A stretch of 64,000 bases of DNA from NCBI RefSeq assembly GCF_013626205.1, contig NZ_QHJE01000001.1, forward strand, positions 124,001-188,000, written 5' to 3'. The stretch's first letter is position 1; each line of letters opens with the position of its first letter. Positions 28,920-37,905 of this stretch are shown one piece after another. Both the position numbers and the translations under genes were made by a program. This stretch comes from Hyphomicrobium methylovorum. Its GTDB lineage: Bacteria > Pseudomonadota > Alphaproteobacteria > Rhizobiales > Hyphomicrobiaceae. Below the pieces are notes generated by a model. The model was given only the letters and a program-made list of their open reading frames with translations, did no database searches and was not told the DNA's origin.

Positions 28920-29596
28920 GCGGCGCGGCTCTTGGTGCGCCACGCGGATTCGATTGCAGCGGGCAATTCGGCGAAGCTCCGGACAATGGCACCTGCACCG
29001 GCATCGACCAACTCGTCGACGCTGTGATAGCCCCAGGAAACGCCGATGGGGAACACCCCGACTGCGCGCGCCATTGCGATGTCGTAGCTGGTGTCGCCGA
29101 CCATAACAGTGGCTTCGGGTTTGGTGTCGGTTTCGGCCATCGCCCGCACCAGCATCGAGGGATCGGGTTTCGAGGGATGGTCGTCGGCCGTCTGAATGGT
29201 GGCGAATGCCGTCAGCCAACCTTCCCTCTCGAGCAGCCTGTCGATGCCCCGACGAGCCTTGCCGGTTGCGATGCCGAGCATGTGTTCATTGCTCGCTACA
29301 TACCGGTCGATCGTTTCCTTTGCATTCGGGAACAAAACGTCGGCATCGGCCAAGTCGCGATGCAGCGTTCGGAACGCCACCTTGTAGCGTTCGGCGAGTT
29401 CCGCACGCGTTGCGTATTCCGCTTCAGGCGCGAGGGCCGAGCAGGCTTCAAAGAGCGACAATCCAACGACGGCCAGAATCCGCTCGCGCGTCGGCGGGAC
29501 CATGCGCTGGCTCGTGAAAGCGTGCTCCATGGCCCTGACGATGCCGACCTGACTATCGACGATCGTTCCGTCGCAATCGAAAACGACTAGTTTCAT
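28916..29596 (-). CDS. HAD-superfamily phosphatase (phosphoglycolate phosphatase-like)
   Basis: A 226-aa HAD-IA hydrolase. Motif I is VFDCDGTIVDSQ with the nucleophile Asp near residue 6. Motif II is GIATGKARRGIDRLL. Motif III/IV is KPDPSMLVRA...MVGDTSYDIAMARAVG. A helical cap lies between motifs I and II. The fold and motif spacing fit Gph-type phosphoglycolate phosphatases, but other small phosphate esters are possible. Start 29596 begins right at the motif I strand; an upstream ATG would add 18 residues without conservation. It is coupled to ATP12 by a 4-base overlap, an arrangement seen in other alphaproteobacteria. Confidence 0.9.
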   Translation of the reverse strand: MKLVVFDCDGTIVDSQVGIVRAMEHAFTSQRMVPPTRERILAVVGLSLFEACSALAPEAEYATRAELAERYKVAFRTLHRDLADADVLFPNAKETIDRYVASNEHMLGIATGKARRGIDRLLEREGWLTAFATIQTADDHPSKPDPSMLVRAMAETDTKPEATVMVGDTSYDIAMARAVGVFPIGVSWGYHSVDELVDAGAGAIVRSFAELPAAIESAWRTKSRAA

Positions 29597-29728
29597 GGGC
29601 CGGATTTTAGCAATGGAGCGCAGGTGGCGCAATTCGACCCCTGCCCGCAAGAGCCGGGCGCGACGCTACGCCATGGGCGTTTACCTGAATGGCGCTCGCA
29701 AAGAGCCGATCAGGCTCTGCCGCCTGAA

Positions 29729-30859
29729 TTATTCAGCAACAATCGCCGTGTTGGAAACGCCGAGATCGGCGATCTGGTTCTGGGTTCGACCTGCCGCGTC
29801 GGGCGAAAACGGCCCGATCCGAACCCGGTAGGCTTGCCCGCCGTCCCGGCTGGAGATCGGTGCGACTTCGACCGGACCGAGTGCTCCGAGTTCACGGCGC
29901 ATCCGTTCAGCGTTCGATCGCTCGCGGAAGATGCCGACCTGCACATAGCTTCGTCCTGAGCCAAAGGGGGCTGCCGTCTCGCGCGGGGCGTAGGGCATCC
30001 GGCGATCGTCAAAATTTCCAAGGCTCGCTGTTTCGGCAGGACGCGGCATCGGGGCGGCGGCACTCCGCTGCGGCGGGGGCTTTCCGGCGAGACCCGCGCG
30101 ATAACCGAGTGCCGACCATCCGCCTTGCTGAGCGTTTTGACGTGCATTCGTATCATAGCGCTGCGGCGGGGCTTCGCGCGCGGACGCAACGGCCATCGGA
30201 GGCAACGGCGCACGATTGGGGCGCTGCCACTGCTGTGGTTGCTGCCGCTGTTGGGCGAACAGGTATTCGCGCTCGCGCCGATCGTCGCCATTCAGCGGCG
30301 CGCGCCCGGCGTACTGAACGCGCACACGAGCGCGGCCCTTGTTTACGTAGCCCAACTGGCTTGCAGCGGCGTGCGACATGTCAATGATGCGATCGTTGAC
30401 GTAGGGACCGCGATCGTTGACGCGAACGAGAACGCTTTTGCCGTTGTCGAGATTGGTGACGACGGCGTAGCTCGGCAGCGGCATGGTGGGATGAGCAGCC
30501 GTCAAGGCGCGGGCGTCAAAGACTTCGCCGTTTGCTGTCCGGCGGCCATGGAAATCGTCGCCGTACCAGGACGCGACGCCACTGGCCTGGTAATTCGGAT
30601 CTTCGTGCGGCACGTACCAGCGTCCGGCTACCTTGTAGGGCGAACCAAGCTTGTAATGTCCGCCACCTTTGCGGAAGGCGTGCGGAGCAACTCTCGGGCT
30701 GGTCGAAACGCCGTATTCGCTTTCGGTAAAGACTGGGCGTGAGACGCCGCCGATCGTACGAGCGGGCGGATTGCTCGAGCAGGCGGTCAATAACGCCGAC
30801 GCGGTCATCGCCAGCCCAACGTTCGTCGTCAGGCGGCCTAGAGGGCCTCTGCTCATCAT
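29729..30859 (-). CDS. rlpA: RlpA family septal-ring lipoprotein with DPBB and SPOR domains
   Basis: A 376-aa envelope lipoprotein. The N-terminus has a lipobox (ASALLTAC). A double-psi beta-barrel follows, with GVASWYGDDFHGRRTANGE and VLVRVNDRGPYVNDRIIDMS containing the catalytic-type residues of RlpA lytic transglycosylases. A Gln/Pro/Arg-rich linker comes next, and then a C-terminal SPOR domain (VQVGIFRERSNAERMRREL) that binds denuded septal peptidoglycan. The start is ATG 30859 (a second ATG follows at once), which places the lipobox properly. It is a lone gene. The enzymatic versus structural role cannot be settled from sequence. Confidence 0.93.
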   Translation of the reverse strand: MMSRGPLGRLTTNVGLAMTASALLTACSSNPPARTIGGVSRPVFTESEYGVSTSPRVAPHAFRKGGGHYKLGSPYKVAGRWYVPHEDPNYQASGVASWYGDDFHGRRTANGEVFDARALTAAHPTMPLPSYAVVTNLDNGKSVLVRVNDRGPYVNDRIIDMSHAAASQLGYVNKGRARVRVQYAGRAPLNGDDRREREYLFAQQRQQPQQWQRPNRAPLPPMAVASAREAPPQRYDTNARQNAQQGGWSALGYRAGLAGKPPPQRSAAAPMPRPAETASLGNFDDRRMPYAPRETAAPFGSGRSYVQVGIFRERSNAERMRRELGALGPVEVAPISSRDGGQAYRVRIGPFSPDAAGRTQNQIADLGVSNTAIVAE

Positions 30860-31258
30860 ACGCGAACTCAACTCAATACGCTTACGCCCGCCCAGCGCAC
30901 CCTCAACGCGCACGAAAGCACACGAGGTTGGCCGAAGCTTGCTTCAATGATGGCAAAGAGCGCTTAGGATCGGGTTAAACACGCTGGAGTTTTGCCTGGA
31001 TTGCCGACCGGCGCGCTTGCGGACGGGCATATCCAATGGGCGGCGTCGCAGAGAGACATTGGTTGTAGAGCTATTGCGAAAACCTGCCTGCGGCGGTTTC
31101 GGCCATGGACGGATGGCCGCCAGCGTCAGAGACGGCCTTGTCGCGCGGACTTCGACCCAGTAAGAGGCAGGTATTCCGGCAAGACTTCCGCCTGTGCGAT
31201 GCGCTACCAAGATCGTGCAACGCTTTGCTTCAAGGCCGATAGTCGGGATGGATTACCT
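30860..31258. other. intergenic region rlpA to tRNA-Ser
   Basis: A stretch of 399 bases holding the rlpA promoter (minus strand) and the tRNA-Ser promoter (plus strand). The open frames here are short and Arg/Pro-rich with no ribosome binding site. I see no gene, repeat or clear structure. Confidence 0.5.
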
Positions 31259-31348
31259 GGAGGGGTGGTCGAGTGGTTTAAGGCTCCGGTCTTGAAAACC
31301 GGCGTGGGCGCAAGTCCACCGTGGGTTCGAATCCCACCCCCTCCGCCA
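31259..31348 (+). tRNA. tRNA-Ser (anticodon TGA)
   Basis: A class II tRNA of 90 nt with the acceptor GGAGGGG/CCCCTCC, the anticodon loop CTTGAAA (anticodon TGA) between CCGGT and ACCGG stems, a long variable arm (GTGGGCGCAAGTCCAC), T-loop GTTCGAATC, discriminator G and encoded CCA. Confidence 0.97.
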
Positions 31349-31514
31349 TTTTATAATCTCGGTATCGTACATCTGAGCGTTCGGGTTGAGCCCGACATTC
31401 ACGCCCGCGTAGCCGCGCTGTTGTCAGCACGCGTGCGATACGGCGGCAACGTCAATACGTAGTCGACCTTCAAATCGTTCGCCATTGTGTTGGTGGTGTC
31501 CGCTATGCACAGCG

Positions 31515-31545
31515 CAAAAAGGCCGACCACTCTCAGTTGTCGACC
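31515..31545 (-). terminator. intrinsic terminator of the oxidase-ridA operon
   Basis: On the minus strand GGTCGAC pairs with GTCGGCC (one G-U pair) around an 11-nt loop, followed by TTTTT. It lies 22 bases after the ridA stop. Confidence 0.6.
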
Positions 31546-31566
31546 AGATTGCGCCGGCGCGGTTCA

Positions 31567-31962
31567 TCACTGGATGATTGCGTATGCCTCGATCTCGACT
31601 TTCTGCCACTGCCTGATCATGGACGTGACCTGAACGAGCGTGCTCGCCGGGCGGATCGCATCGAATGTTTCGAGATGCGCGCGCGCCACGTCGTCGGCAT
31701 CATTGACATCGCGCAAATAGACAACGGTGCGAACGACATTCGAAGTCGACGCACCTGCATCCGCGAGAGCTTTCTCTATAATGTCGAGTGCGGCACGGGC
31801 CTGCGTATAGGCATCACTTTTTTCATAACCGGCAGGCGCACATGTTCCCGAGACATGGACGTCGTTTCCGACGCGGACGGCTCGTGAATATCCAAACACA
31901 GACTCATACGCACCACCCGACGAAATGTTGGTGCGTTTGTCAGACAATTTTTGTTTGCTCAT
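31567..31962 (-). CDS. RidA family reactive imine/enamine deaminase
   Basis: A 131-aa YjgF/YER057c/UK114 protein. Family members form trimers and hydrolyse reactive imines and enamines made by PLP- or FAD-dependent enzymes. The pattern GAYESVFGYSRAVRVGNDVHVSGTCAP, then DIIEKALADAGASTSNVVRTVVYLRDVNDADDVARAH, then RPASTLVQVTSMIRQWQKVEIEAYAI covers the whole fold, including the Arg that binds the substrate carboxylate (in RPAST). Start 31962 has GAGGA five bases upstream. It follows the FAD oxidase gene by 20 bases and is almost certainly in one transcript with it, which suggests that it clears the imine the oxidase produces. Confidence 0.92.
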   Translation of the reverse strand: MSKQKLSDKRTNISSGGAYESVFGYSRAVRVGNDVHVSGTCAPAGYEKSDAYTQARAALDIIEKALADAGASTSNVVRTVVYLRDVNDADDVARAHLETFDAIRPASTLVQVTSMIRQWQKVEIEAYAIIQ

Positions 31963-31982
31963 AATCGGTCCTCGTATTGCCT

Positions 31983-33341
31983 TTACTTTTGCATCGCGTC
32001 GCGCACGCGATACCAAGTCTCGACGACCGGGACCGCGTGTTTGGCGATGGGGTGGAGGGGAAAACTCGGAAACGTCAGATCGTCAAACGCCGTGCGGCCA
32101 TCGGGATCGCCGAGAAGCCGCAGCGCGATTTTGTTTCCAAAGTACGTCGCTCGCGAAACGCCGGTACCGCAATAGCCGAGCGCATAGTGGATACCCTGTC
32201 GCGTACGTCCAAGATGGGGAACCTCATCGAACGTGTATCCGATAAGGCCGTCCCACCCGTGGGTGACCTTCACATCCGAAAGCTCCGGAAAGACATGAAG
32301 CATATCGCGCGCGAGATGTCGGAATGCCGACGGGGATGCTCTGTCGACCAAGCGACCTACGCGACCGCCCCAGATAATGCGCCGCTCGGATGGCGCGCGA
32401 CGGTAATAGTAGAAGACGCGGTTTGTATTTCCGTAGACCCGATTTTTGGGCAATAATTTCGCCAACAGCGTTTCGGGAATTTCGTCGGTCGCGATAAGGG
32501 CTGACCCTATCGGCACGATGCGGCGCTGCAATTCGGGGACGACGCCGCCCGTATAGCCGTTCGTCGCGATAATTGTTTCGCGACACCGGAGGTCGCCTTT
32601 GGCCGTCTTGACGGTGAACCCCTCGGGAGTTTCGTCAATCGAGAAGACCTCCGCGTGTCCGACAATAACTCCACCGGCCGATCTTACTTTATCAATAAGA
32701 CCCTGATGATAAAGGCCTGGATGAAGTGAAGCATCGTTGGGCAGAACCGAACCCCCAAAAAATGCGTCCGATCCAATTTCGCTATGCTGTTCGGATTTCG
32801 GAACCATAAAACTTTCGACGCCCGCGACGCTTTTTAAATCCTCCATATCGCGCGCCATGGCCTCGAAGTGAGACGGGTGCATCGCGCCCCGAAAGCGGCC
32901 ACAACGCTGGAAATAACATTCGATGTTTTCGCTCGATATGAGATGCTCGATGTAGTCGAGCATGCGCGTGCCTTCACGCAGAAGCTCTTCCGCCTTTCTG
33001 CGCCCGCGCAATTCTATCAGCTTCTTCACTCGAAATTTTTGATTGCCGCTGCCAATCTGACCACCGTTGCGCGTGCTGGCTCCAAATCCCGGAACATCGC
33101 GTTCAAGCACGACAACGGACCGGCCACGTTTTAGCAACGTGAGAGCTGCGGAAAGACCGGTAAAACCGGAACCGACAATCGCCACATCCGTCTGGGCCGG
33201 TAAGGCATCAGATATCTCTGTGTCACGCGGCGCGGCCATCCACCAATACGGCTGCAACGTCATTGCTTCGCTTGGCAACGAGTGGCCACGCGCCAAGTCC
33301 GTAGCGCGCAACTCATCGCATCGCACATTCATGCGGCCCAT
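31983..33341 (-). CDS. FAD-dependent amine/amino-acid oxidase (PuuB/OrdL/DadA-like)
   Basis: A 452-aa flavoenzyme of the DAO superfamily. After a short lead with YWWMAAPRDT the FAD motif is DVAIVGSGFTGLSAALTLL (about 52-70), followed by PGFGASTRNGGQIGSGNQKF, which is the PuuB/OrdL signature. The C-terminal WDGLIGYTFDEVPHLGR...YALGYCGTGVSRATYFGNKIA closes the FAD site. PuuB oxidises gamma-glutamylputrescine; here the likely substrate is an N-alkylglutamate or gamma-glutamyl amide made by the divergent gmaS-mgsABC genes. The start at 33341 has GGAG upstream; ATG 33332 is possible. No mgdABCD genes are present, so this enzyme may perform the dehydrogenase step. That role is inference. Confidence 0.88.
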   Translation of the reverse strand: MGRMNVRCDELRATDLARGHSLPSEAMTLQPYWWMAAPRDTEISDALPAQTDVAIVGSGFTGLSAALTLLKRGRSVVVLERDVPGFGASTRNGGQIGSGNQKFRVKKLIELRGRRKAEELLREGTRMLDYIEHLISSENIECYFQRCGRFRGAMHPSHFEAMARDMEDLKSVAGVESFMVPKSEQHSEIGSDAFFGGSVLPNDASLHPGLYHQGLIDKVRSAGGVIVGHAEVFSIDETPEGFTVKTAKGDLRCRETIIATNGYTGGVVPELQRRIVPIGSALIATDEIPETLLAKLLPKNRVYGNTNRVFYYYRRAPSERRIIWGGRVGRLVDRASPSAFRHLARDMLHVFPELSDVKVTHGWDGLIGYTFDEVPHLGRTRQGIHYALGYCGTGVSRATYFGNKIALRLLGDPDGRTAFDDLTFPSFPLHPIAKHAVPVVETWYRVRDAMQK

Positions 33342-33404
33342 CCCAATCGACTCCGGCAAACAGTCAAAATCGCTTCGCTGCGTGTTTATACACATACAAA
33401 TATA

Positions 33405-33419
33405 TTGCACACAATGCAA
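33405..33419. promoter_or_regulatory. operator candidate between oxidase and gmaS (site A)
   Basis: TTGCA-CACAA-TGCAA is a 15-bp dyad (17 bp counting the flanking A/T pair) in the divergent promoter region, about 64 bases before the oxidase start and 78 before gmaS. Two near-identical sites lie upstream of the regulator and permease genes, which implies a shared local regulator. Confidence 0.7.
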
Positions 33420-33496
33420 TTTTATTGTATTCGCCATGCCCGGGAAGAAATGCGCCAACGCTGTCTAAACAGCATAAAAAAACGCCCGAGGATCAT

Positions 33497-34894
33497 ATGA
33501 ATTCACTCGATCACTGGAATTGGCGGGTGTCGCCGGGACAACAGGCTACTCCGGAAAATCTGACCATCGCCTCCGCTCAGCAGTTCTTAGCGCAAAACAA
33601 TATCAGGTACGTCCTGGCTCAGTTTGTCGACATCTACGGCGTCGCGAAAAGCAAGGCCGTTCCTGTGAGCCATTTTGAAGACATTCTGAGCGACGGTGTC
33701 GGCTTTGCCGGAGGGGGCGTGTTCGGCATGCGGCTTGCTCCGCATGAAGCCGAGTACATGCTGGTTGGCGATCTTTCTACTCTCAAGCTTTTGCCGTGGG
33801 CGCCCGGCTACGCTCGTGTGATGGGTACCGGCACTGTCGGCGGCAAGCCGCATATGATGGACACGCGCAATATCCTGAAGGCGCAAATCGATCGCTTAGG
33901 CCAGCGCGGCTGGACACTAAATACCGGAATCGAACCGGAATTCAGTTTGCTCGAGCGGCGATCGGATGGCGAGGTGCGTCCGCTCGACGATACCGACACC
34001 CTGCAAAAGCCAGCATACGATTATCGCGGACTATCACGTGCCAGAACATTTCTGGAGCGGGTGACCGAAAGTCTTCAGGCGCTTGATATCGACGTCTATC
34101 AGATCGACCATGAAGACGCGAATGGTCAGTACGAGATCAATTTTAAATACGCCGATGCGCTGACCTCCGCCGATCACGTTACGCTCTTCAAGATGGCTGC
34201 CGCCGAGATCGCACATGAGCTTGGCGCTATCTGCTCGTTCATGCCGAAGCCGAAGAGTTCGATGACCGGCAATGGTATGCATATTCATTGCTCGATCGTT
34301 GATGAGGCCGGAAAAAATCTATTTCACGACGCGTCTGACTCGAGCGGAATGGGCCTGTCAAAGCTCGCATACTCCTTCACTGCTGGAATTCTCGAGCACG
34401 CCAAAGCGCTCACCGCGCTGCTCGCGCCGTCGGTCAATTCCTACAAACGTCTCGTCAACGGACGCACCGCATCCGGAACGACATGGGCGCCGGTCTTCGT
34501 CACTTACGGGGATAATAATCGCACTGCCATGGTGCGCATTCCCTATGGACGTATTGAATTAAGGGTCGGCGATTCCGGCATGAATCCCTATCTGGCGCAG
34601 GCCGCACTCATTGCTGCCGGGCTCGACGGCGTAGAGCGCAATCTCGATCCCGGCCCACCTCAGAATATCAATTTCTACGCGCTGACACCTGCCGCCATCG
34701 CAGCAAGCAATATCGATATCTTACCGCAAAGCCTCTCGGAGGCGCTCGATGCGCTTGAGCGGAGTCCTCTTTTTAAAGCGAGACTAGGCGCCGACTTCAT
34801 CGACGAGTTCATCTCGCTGAAGCGCGAGGAATGGTTGGATTACCATCGGCACGTCTCCGATTGGGAAACTCGACGATATCTCACCTTCTTCTAA
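33497..34894 (+). CDS. gmaS: gamma-glutamylmethylamide synthetase / GlnT-type glutamine synthetase homologue
   Basis: A 465-aa ligase of the glutamine synthetase superfamily, in the GlnT/GMAS clade. It would join an amine to the gamma-carboxyl of glutamate using ATP. Core motifs are GIEPEFSLLER, IDHEDANGQYEINFKYADAL (Asp/Glu metal ligands from residue 204), FMPKPKSSMTGNGMHIHCS and SYKRLVNGRTASGTTWAP with RIELRVGD near the end. GAGGATCAT precedes ATG 33497. It leads the gmaS-mgsABC transcript, which favours amine activation over ammonia assimilation. Methylamine is the default substrate; ethylamine, isopropylamine or another primary amine is possible. The family is sure and the substrate is inference. 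Confidence 0.85.
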   Translation: MNSLDHWNWRVSPGQQATPENLTIASAQQFLAQNNIRYVLAQFVDIYGVAKSKAVPVSHFEDILSDGVGFAGGGVFGMRLAPHEAEYMLVGDLSTLKLLPWAPGYARVMGTGTVGGKPHMMDTRNILKAQIDRLGQRGWTLNTGIEPEFSLLERRSDGEVRPLDDTDTLQKPAYDYRGLSRARTFLERVTESLQALDIDVYQIDHEDANGQYEINFKYADALTSADHVTLFKMAAAEIAHELGAICSFMPKPKSSMTGNGMHIHCSIVDEAGKNLFHDASDSSGMGLSKLAYSFTAGILEHAKALTALLAPSVNSYKRLVNGRTASGTTWAPVFVTYGDNNRTAMVRIPYGRIELRVGDSGMNPYLAQAALIAAGLDGVERNLDPGPPQNINFYALTPAAIAASNIDILPQSLSEALDALERSPLFKARLGADFIDEFISLKREEWLDYHRHVSDWETRRYLTFF

Positions 34895-34915
34895 GAACAC
34901 CGACAGGAGAGAATT

Positions 34916-35815
34916 ATGTGTGGAATAGCGGGTCTTTTCATCAAAGACACGAAGCTTCAACCGCAGCTTGGATCGTTGCTCGCCGATATGACGTCCACGT
35001 TATGTAGCCGAGGACCAGATTCCGCGGGCTTCGCGATCTATAGCGAACCGCACTCAGGACGGACAAAGCTGACAATTGCGGGGCCAACAAAAAGTTACGA
35101 CATCGCCAAGGCCAGCAAGAAGCTCGTCGAAGCGATCGATAACACTGCGCTTGTCACGATACGTCACTCCCATGCGGTCGTGACGCTGAAGTCTGATGAC
35201 GTGTTGCGCGCCGAAGGCTGGCTTGCTGAGCATTTTCCGGAAGTCAGCGTCGTGAGTTCCGGCCAGCGGCTCGAAATTTATAAAGAGGTCGGGTATCCCG
35301 ATCACGTTGCCAAGGAATTTGGCATCGCAAAGATGTCGGGCAGTCACGGCATTTCACATACGCGCATGGCGACCGAGTCGGCGGTGACGACCAATGGTGC
35401 GCATCCCTTCTCAACGGGCGCCGACCAATGTCTCGTACATAACGGGTCTCTTTCCAACCATGCTTCGCTCCGAAGAGACTTGAGACGCGAAGGCATAAAG
35501 ATCTCCACGCAAAACGATACCGAGGTCGCGGCCGGCTACCTGACTTTGCAGATGAAAAGGGGCCAGTCGCTCGAAGGCGCGCTCAAGTCGAGCCTCGATG
35601 ATCTCGATGGATTTTTCACGTTTGTGGTCGGCACCGAAAGCGGCTTCGGCGTTCTACGCGATCCAATCGCCTGCAAACCTGCAGTGATGGCGGAAACCGA
35701 CGCGTACGTCGCATTCGGCTCCGAATACAAAACTTTGACGTGCCTCCCGGGAATTAAGGGCGCGCGCGTGTGGGAGCCGAAACCGGCAACAGTTTATTTC
35801 TGGGAGCATACCTGA
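34916..35815 (+). CDS. mgsA: N-methylglutamate synthase subunit A (class II glutamine amidotransferase, GlxB-like)
   Basis: A 299-aa Ntn-hydrolase domain protein. Cys2 in MCGIAGLF is the N-terminal nucleophile after Met removal. Other glutaminase-site motifs are RGPDSAGFAIYS, SHTRMATESAVTTNGAHPFSTG and LVHNGSLSNHASLR. It corresponds to the amidotransferase part of glutamate synthase as a separate subunit. In the NMG pathway the complex transfers methylamine from gamma-glutamylmethylamide to 2-oxoglutarate-derived glutamate. AGGAGAG lies upstream of the ATG. It follows gmaS by 21 bases and abuts mgsB with no gap. The synteny with mgsB and mgsC makes the assignment strong. The GlxB name from rhizobia refers to the same family. 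Confidence 0.87.
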   Translation: MCGIAGLFIKDTKLQPQLGSLLADMTSTLCSRGPDSAGFAIYSEPHSGRTKLTIAGPTKSYDIAKASKKLVEAIDNTALVTIRHSHAVVTLKSDDVLRAEGWLAEHFPEVSVVSSGQRLEIYKEVGYPDHVAKEFGIAKMSGSHGISHTRMATESAVTTNGAHPFSTGADQCLVHNGSLSNHASLRRDLRREGIKISTQNDTEVAAGYLTLQMKRGQSLEGALKSSLDDLDGFFTFVVGTESGFGVLRDPIACKPAVMAETDAYVAFGSEYKTLTCLPGIKGARVWEPKPATVYFWEHT

Positions 35816-36505
35816 ATGACATCGGTTGACTTGGCAAAAACGTCAGTTCGGGAGCTCAATGCCGCGCTCCATAAGCTCAACAAAGATACGAACGACACGC
35901 TTTGGACGATCACAAATCCAAACGGCGAACATGCAATAGCCGTTGGCATCGATGCGCCAACGACGCTGAATATCGATGGCAACGTCGGATACTACTGCGG
36001 CGGCATGAACAAGCTGGCCAACATCGTCATCGACGGTAGCGCAGGACAGGGCGTCGGCGAAAACATGATGTCCGGCCGTATTCACGTCAAAGGTGACGCG
36101 AGTCAAAGCGCCGGAGCAACCGGTCGCGGCGGCTTGTTGGTTGTCGACGGCAATGCATCGGCACGTTGCGGCATCTCGATGAAGGGCATCGACATCGTCG
36201 TCAAAGGCGATATCGGACACCTCTCGGCATTCATGGGGCAGAACGGCCGGCTCGTCGTTTTCGGAGAAGCGGGCGAAGCACTCGGGGATTCTCTTTACGA
36301 GGCTCATATTTTCGTCCGAGGCCCCGTCGCCAGTCTCGGTGCCGACTGCATCGAGAAAGACATGCGCGACGAACACAAAGCCGAGCTTCTGGAGCTGCTC
36401 AAGGCCACTGGCGAAGCCCATAAAATCGATATCGCCGAATTCCGGCGATATGGGTCGGCACGCAAACTCTATAATTTCAACATCGATAATGCAGGAGCGT
36501 ACTAA
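35816..36505 (+). CDS. mgsB: N-methylglutamate synthase subunit B (GltB C-terminal/GXGXG domain, GlxC-like)
   Basis: A 229-aa protein corresponding to the right-handed beta-helix (GXGXG) domain at the C-terminus of glutamate synthase. The repeat is visible as YYCGGMNKLANIVIDGSAGQGVGENMMSG, then AGATGRGGLLVVDGNASARCG, then GHLSAFMGQNGRLVVFGEAGEALGDSLYEA. It probably has a structural and channelling role between the amidotransferase and FMN subunits. Its ATG follows the mgsA stop directly, and its stop overlaps the mgsC start by one base, so the three subunits should be made in equal amounts. Confidence is high from sequence and synteny. Confidence 0.88.
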   Translation: MTSVDLAKTSVRELNAALHKLNKDTNDTLWTITNPNGEHAIAVGIDAPTTLNIDGNVGYYCGGMNKLANIVIDGSAGQGVGENMMSGRIHVKGDASQSAGATGRGGLLVVDGNASARCGISMKGIDIVVKGDIGHLSAFMGQNGRLVVFGEAGEALGDSLYEAHIFVRGPVASLGADCIEKDMRDEHKAELLELLKATGEAHKIDIAEFRRYGSARKLYNFNIDNAGAY

Positions 36506-37842
36506 TGACCAAGTTCGAGAGGAATTGGCTCCCAACACCTCCTCGCAAATCCGCTACGTTCGACGATGTCACGATGGCGGAGATCCGCCGTGCCGCTGCG
36601 ACCGGCATCTATGATATTCGCGGCGGCGGCTCCAAGCGCCGGCTTCCGAATTTCGATGATCTGCTGCTTCTCGGAGCGTCGATGTCGCGCTATCCCCTCG
36701 AAGGGTATCGCGAGAAATGCGGGACGGGCGTGGTGCTTGGAACGCGCTTTGCGAAAAAGCCCATTGAGCTGTCCATTCCCATCACGATTGCCGGCATGAG
36801 CTTTGGCTCTTTGTCTGCAAATGCTAAGGAAGCTCTTGGTCGCGGCGCATCCTTATCCGGCACATCGACAACGACGGGTGACGGCGGAATGACGCCGGAG
36901 GAGCGCGGCCAATCAAAAACGCTCGTCTATCAGTATTTGCCGTCCCGGTATGGCATGAACCCTGACGATTTGCGCAAAGCCGACGCGATCGAAATCGTCA
37001 TTGGGCAGGGCGCGAAGCCAGGTGGCGGCGGCATGCTGCTCGGTCAGAAGATTTCCGATCGCGTGGCGCAGATGCGCCAGCTTCCCAAAGGTATCGACCA
37101 GCGATCCGCTTGTCGCCATCCTGACTGGACCGGTGCAGACGATCTGGAAATAAAGATTCACGAGCTGCGCGAGATAACGGACTGGGAAAAGCCGATCTAC
37201 CTTAAGGTCGGCGCTAGTCGGCCCTACTTCGACGTCGCGCTGGCGGTGAAGGCTGGAGCTGACGTCATCGTTCTTGACGGCATGCAAGGCGGCACCGCGG
37301 CCACGCAGGAAGTATTTATCGAGCACGTCGGTATCCCGCTCCTCTCGGCCATTCGCCCGGCGGTGCAAGCGCTGCAAGATCTCGGCATGCATCGAAAGGT
37401 TCAGCTTATCGTTTCAGGCGGCATTCGAAATGGAGCCGACGTCGCAAAAGCTCTGGCACTCGGCGCCGATGCGGTGGCGATCGGAACCGCGGCCCTCATA
37501 GCGCTTGGCGACAACGATCCGAAATGGGAGGCCGAATACAAGGAGCTTGGCACGACGGCCGGCTGCTACGACGACTGGCACGAGGGCCGAGATCCGGCGG
37601 GCATCACGACGCAAACCCCCGAACTGATGCAGCGGCTCGATCCGATTGCCGCTGGACGGCGGTTAGCCAACTTTCTGAAGGTCATGACGCTCGAAGCGCA
37701 GACACTCGCGCGGGCGTGCGGCAAGAACCATGTCCACAATCTCGAGCCGGAAGACCTCGCGGCGCTCACGATTGAGGCCTCAGCAATGGCCGGGGTGCCT
37801 TTGGCTGGAAGCAACTGGATTCCCGGCTTGGGGAGCCTCTAG
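36505..37842 (+). CDS. mgsC: N-methylglutamate synthase subunit C (FMN-binding GltS-type, GlxD-like)
   Basis: A 445-aa FMN-dependent synthase barrel. FMN and 2-oxoglutarate site motifs include ITIAGMSFGSLSANAKEALG, TTTGDGGMTPEERG, GQGAKPGGGGMLLGQKI, VLDGMQGGTAATQE and VSGGIRNGADVAKALALGADAVAIGTAAL. Where glutamate synthase carries three cysteines for a 3Fe-4S cluster, this protein shows only one in GCYDDWHEGRDPAGITTQ. That suggests the cluster is absent or differently ligated, as far as I recall a trait of this subfamily. It ends the operon; a GC-rich hairpin (37864-37887) separates it from the convergent regulator gene. Confidence 0.88.
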   Translation: MTKFERNWLPTPPRKSATFDDVTMAEIRRAAATGIYDIRGGGSKRRLPNFDDLLLLGASMSRYPLEGYREKCGTGVVLGTRFAKKPIELSIPITIAGMSFGSLSANAKEALGRGASLSGTSTTTGDGGMTPEERGQSKTLVYQYLPSRYGMNPDDLRKADAIEIVIGQGAKPGGGGMLLGQKISDRVAQMRQLPKGIDQRSACRHPDWTGADDLEIKIHELREITDWEKPIYLKVGASRPYFDVALAVKAGADVIVLDGMQGGTAATQEVFIEHVGIPLLSAIRPAVQALQDLGMHRKVQLIVSGGIRNGADVAKALALGADAVAIGTAALIALGDNDPKWEAEYKELGTTAGCYDDWHEGRDPAGITTQTPELMQRLDPIAAGRRLANFLKVMTLEAQTLARACGKNHVHNLEPEDLAALTIEASAMAGVPLAGSNWIPGLGSL

Positions 37843-37863
37843 CACGATTGCGCGGTAGCATAA

Positions 37864-37887
37864 CTCCGGGGGCTCGAGCTCCCGGAG
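37864..37887. terminator. bidirectional hairpin between mgsC and the regulator gene
   Basis: CTCCGGG and CCCGGAG (7 bp) flank a palindromic GCTCGAGC core with one mismatch, giving a 24-base hairpin between convergent genes. There is no U-tract, so termination would be partial or Rho-assisted. Confidence 0.5.
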
Positions 37888-37905
37888 ACATTCAAAGCAG
37901 CTCGA

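Noticed and set aside
28104-29027. 307-codon open frame on the plus strand
   Set aside because: It is the antisense of ATP12 and the HAD gene, Arg/Cys-rich with no domain, while the minus strand encodes recognisable families with coupled starts.
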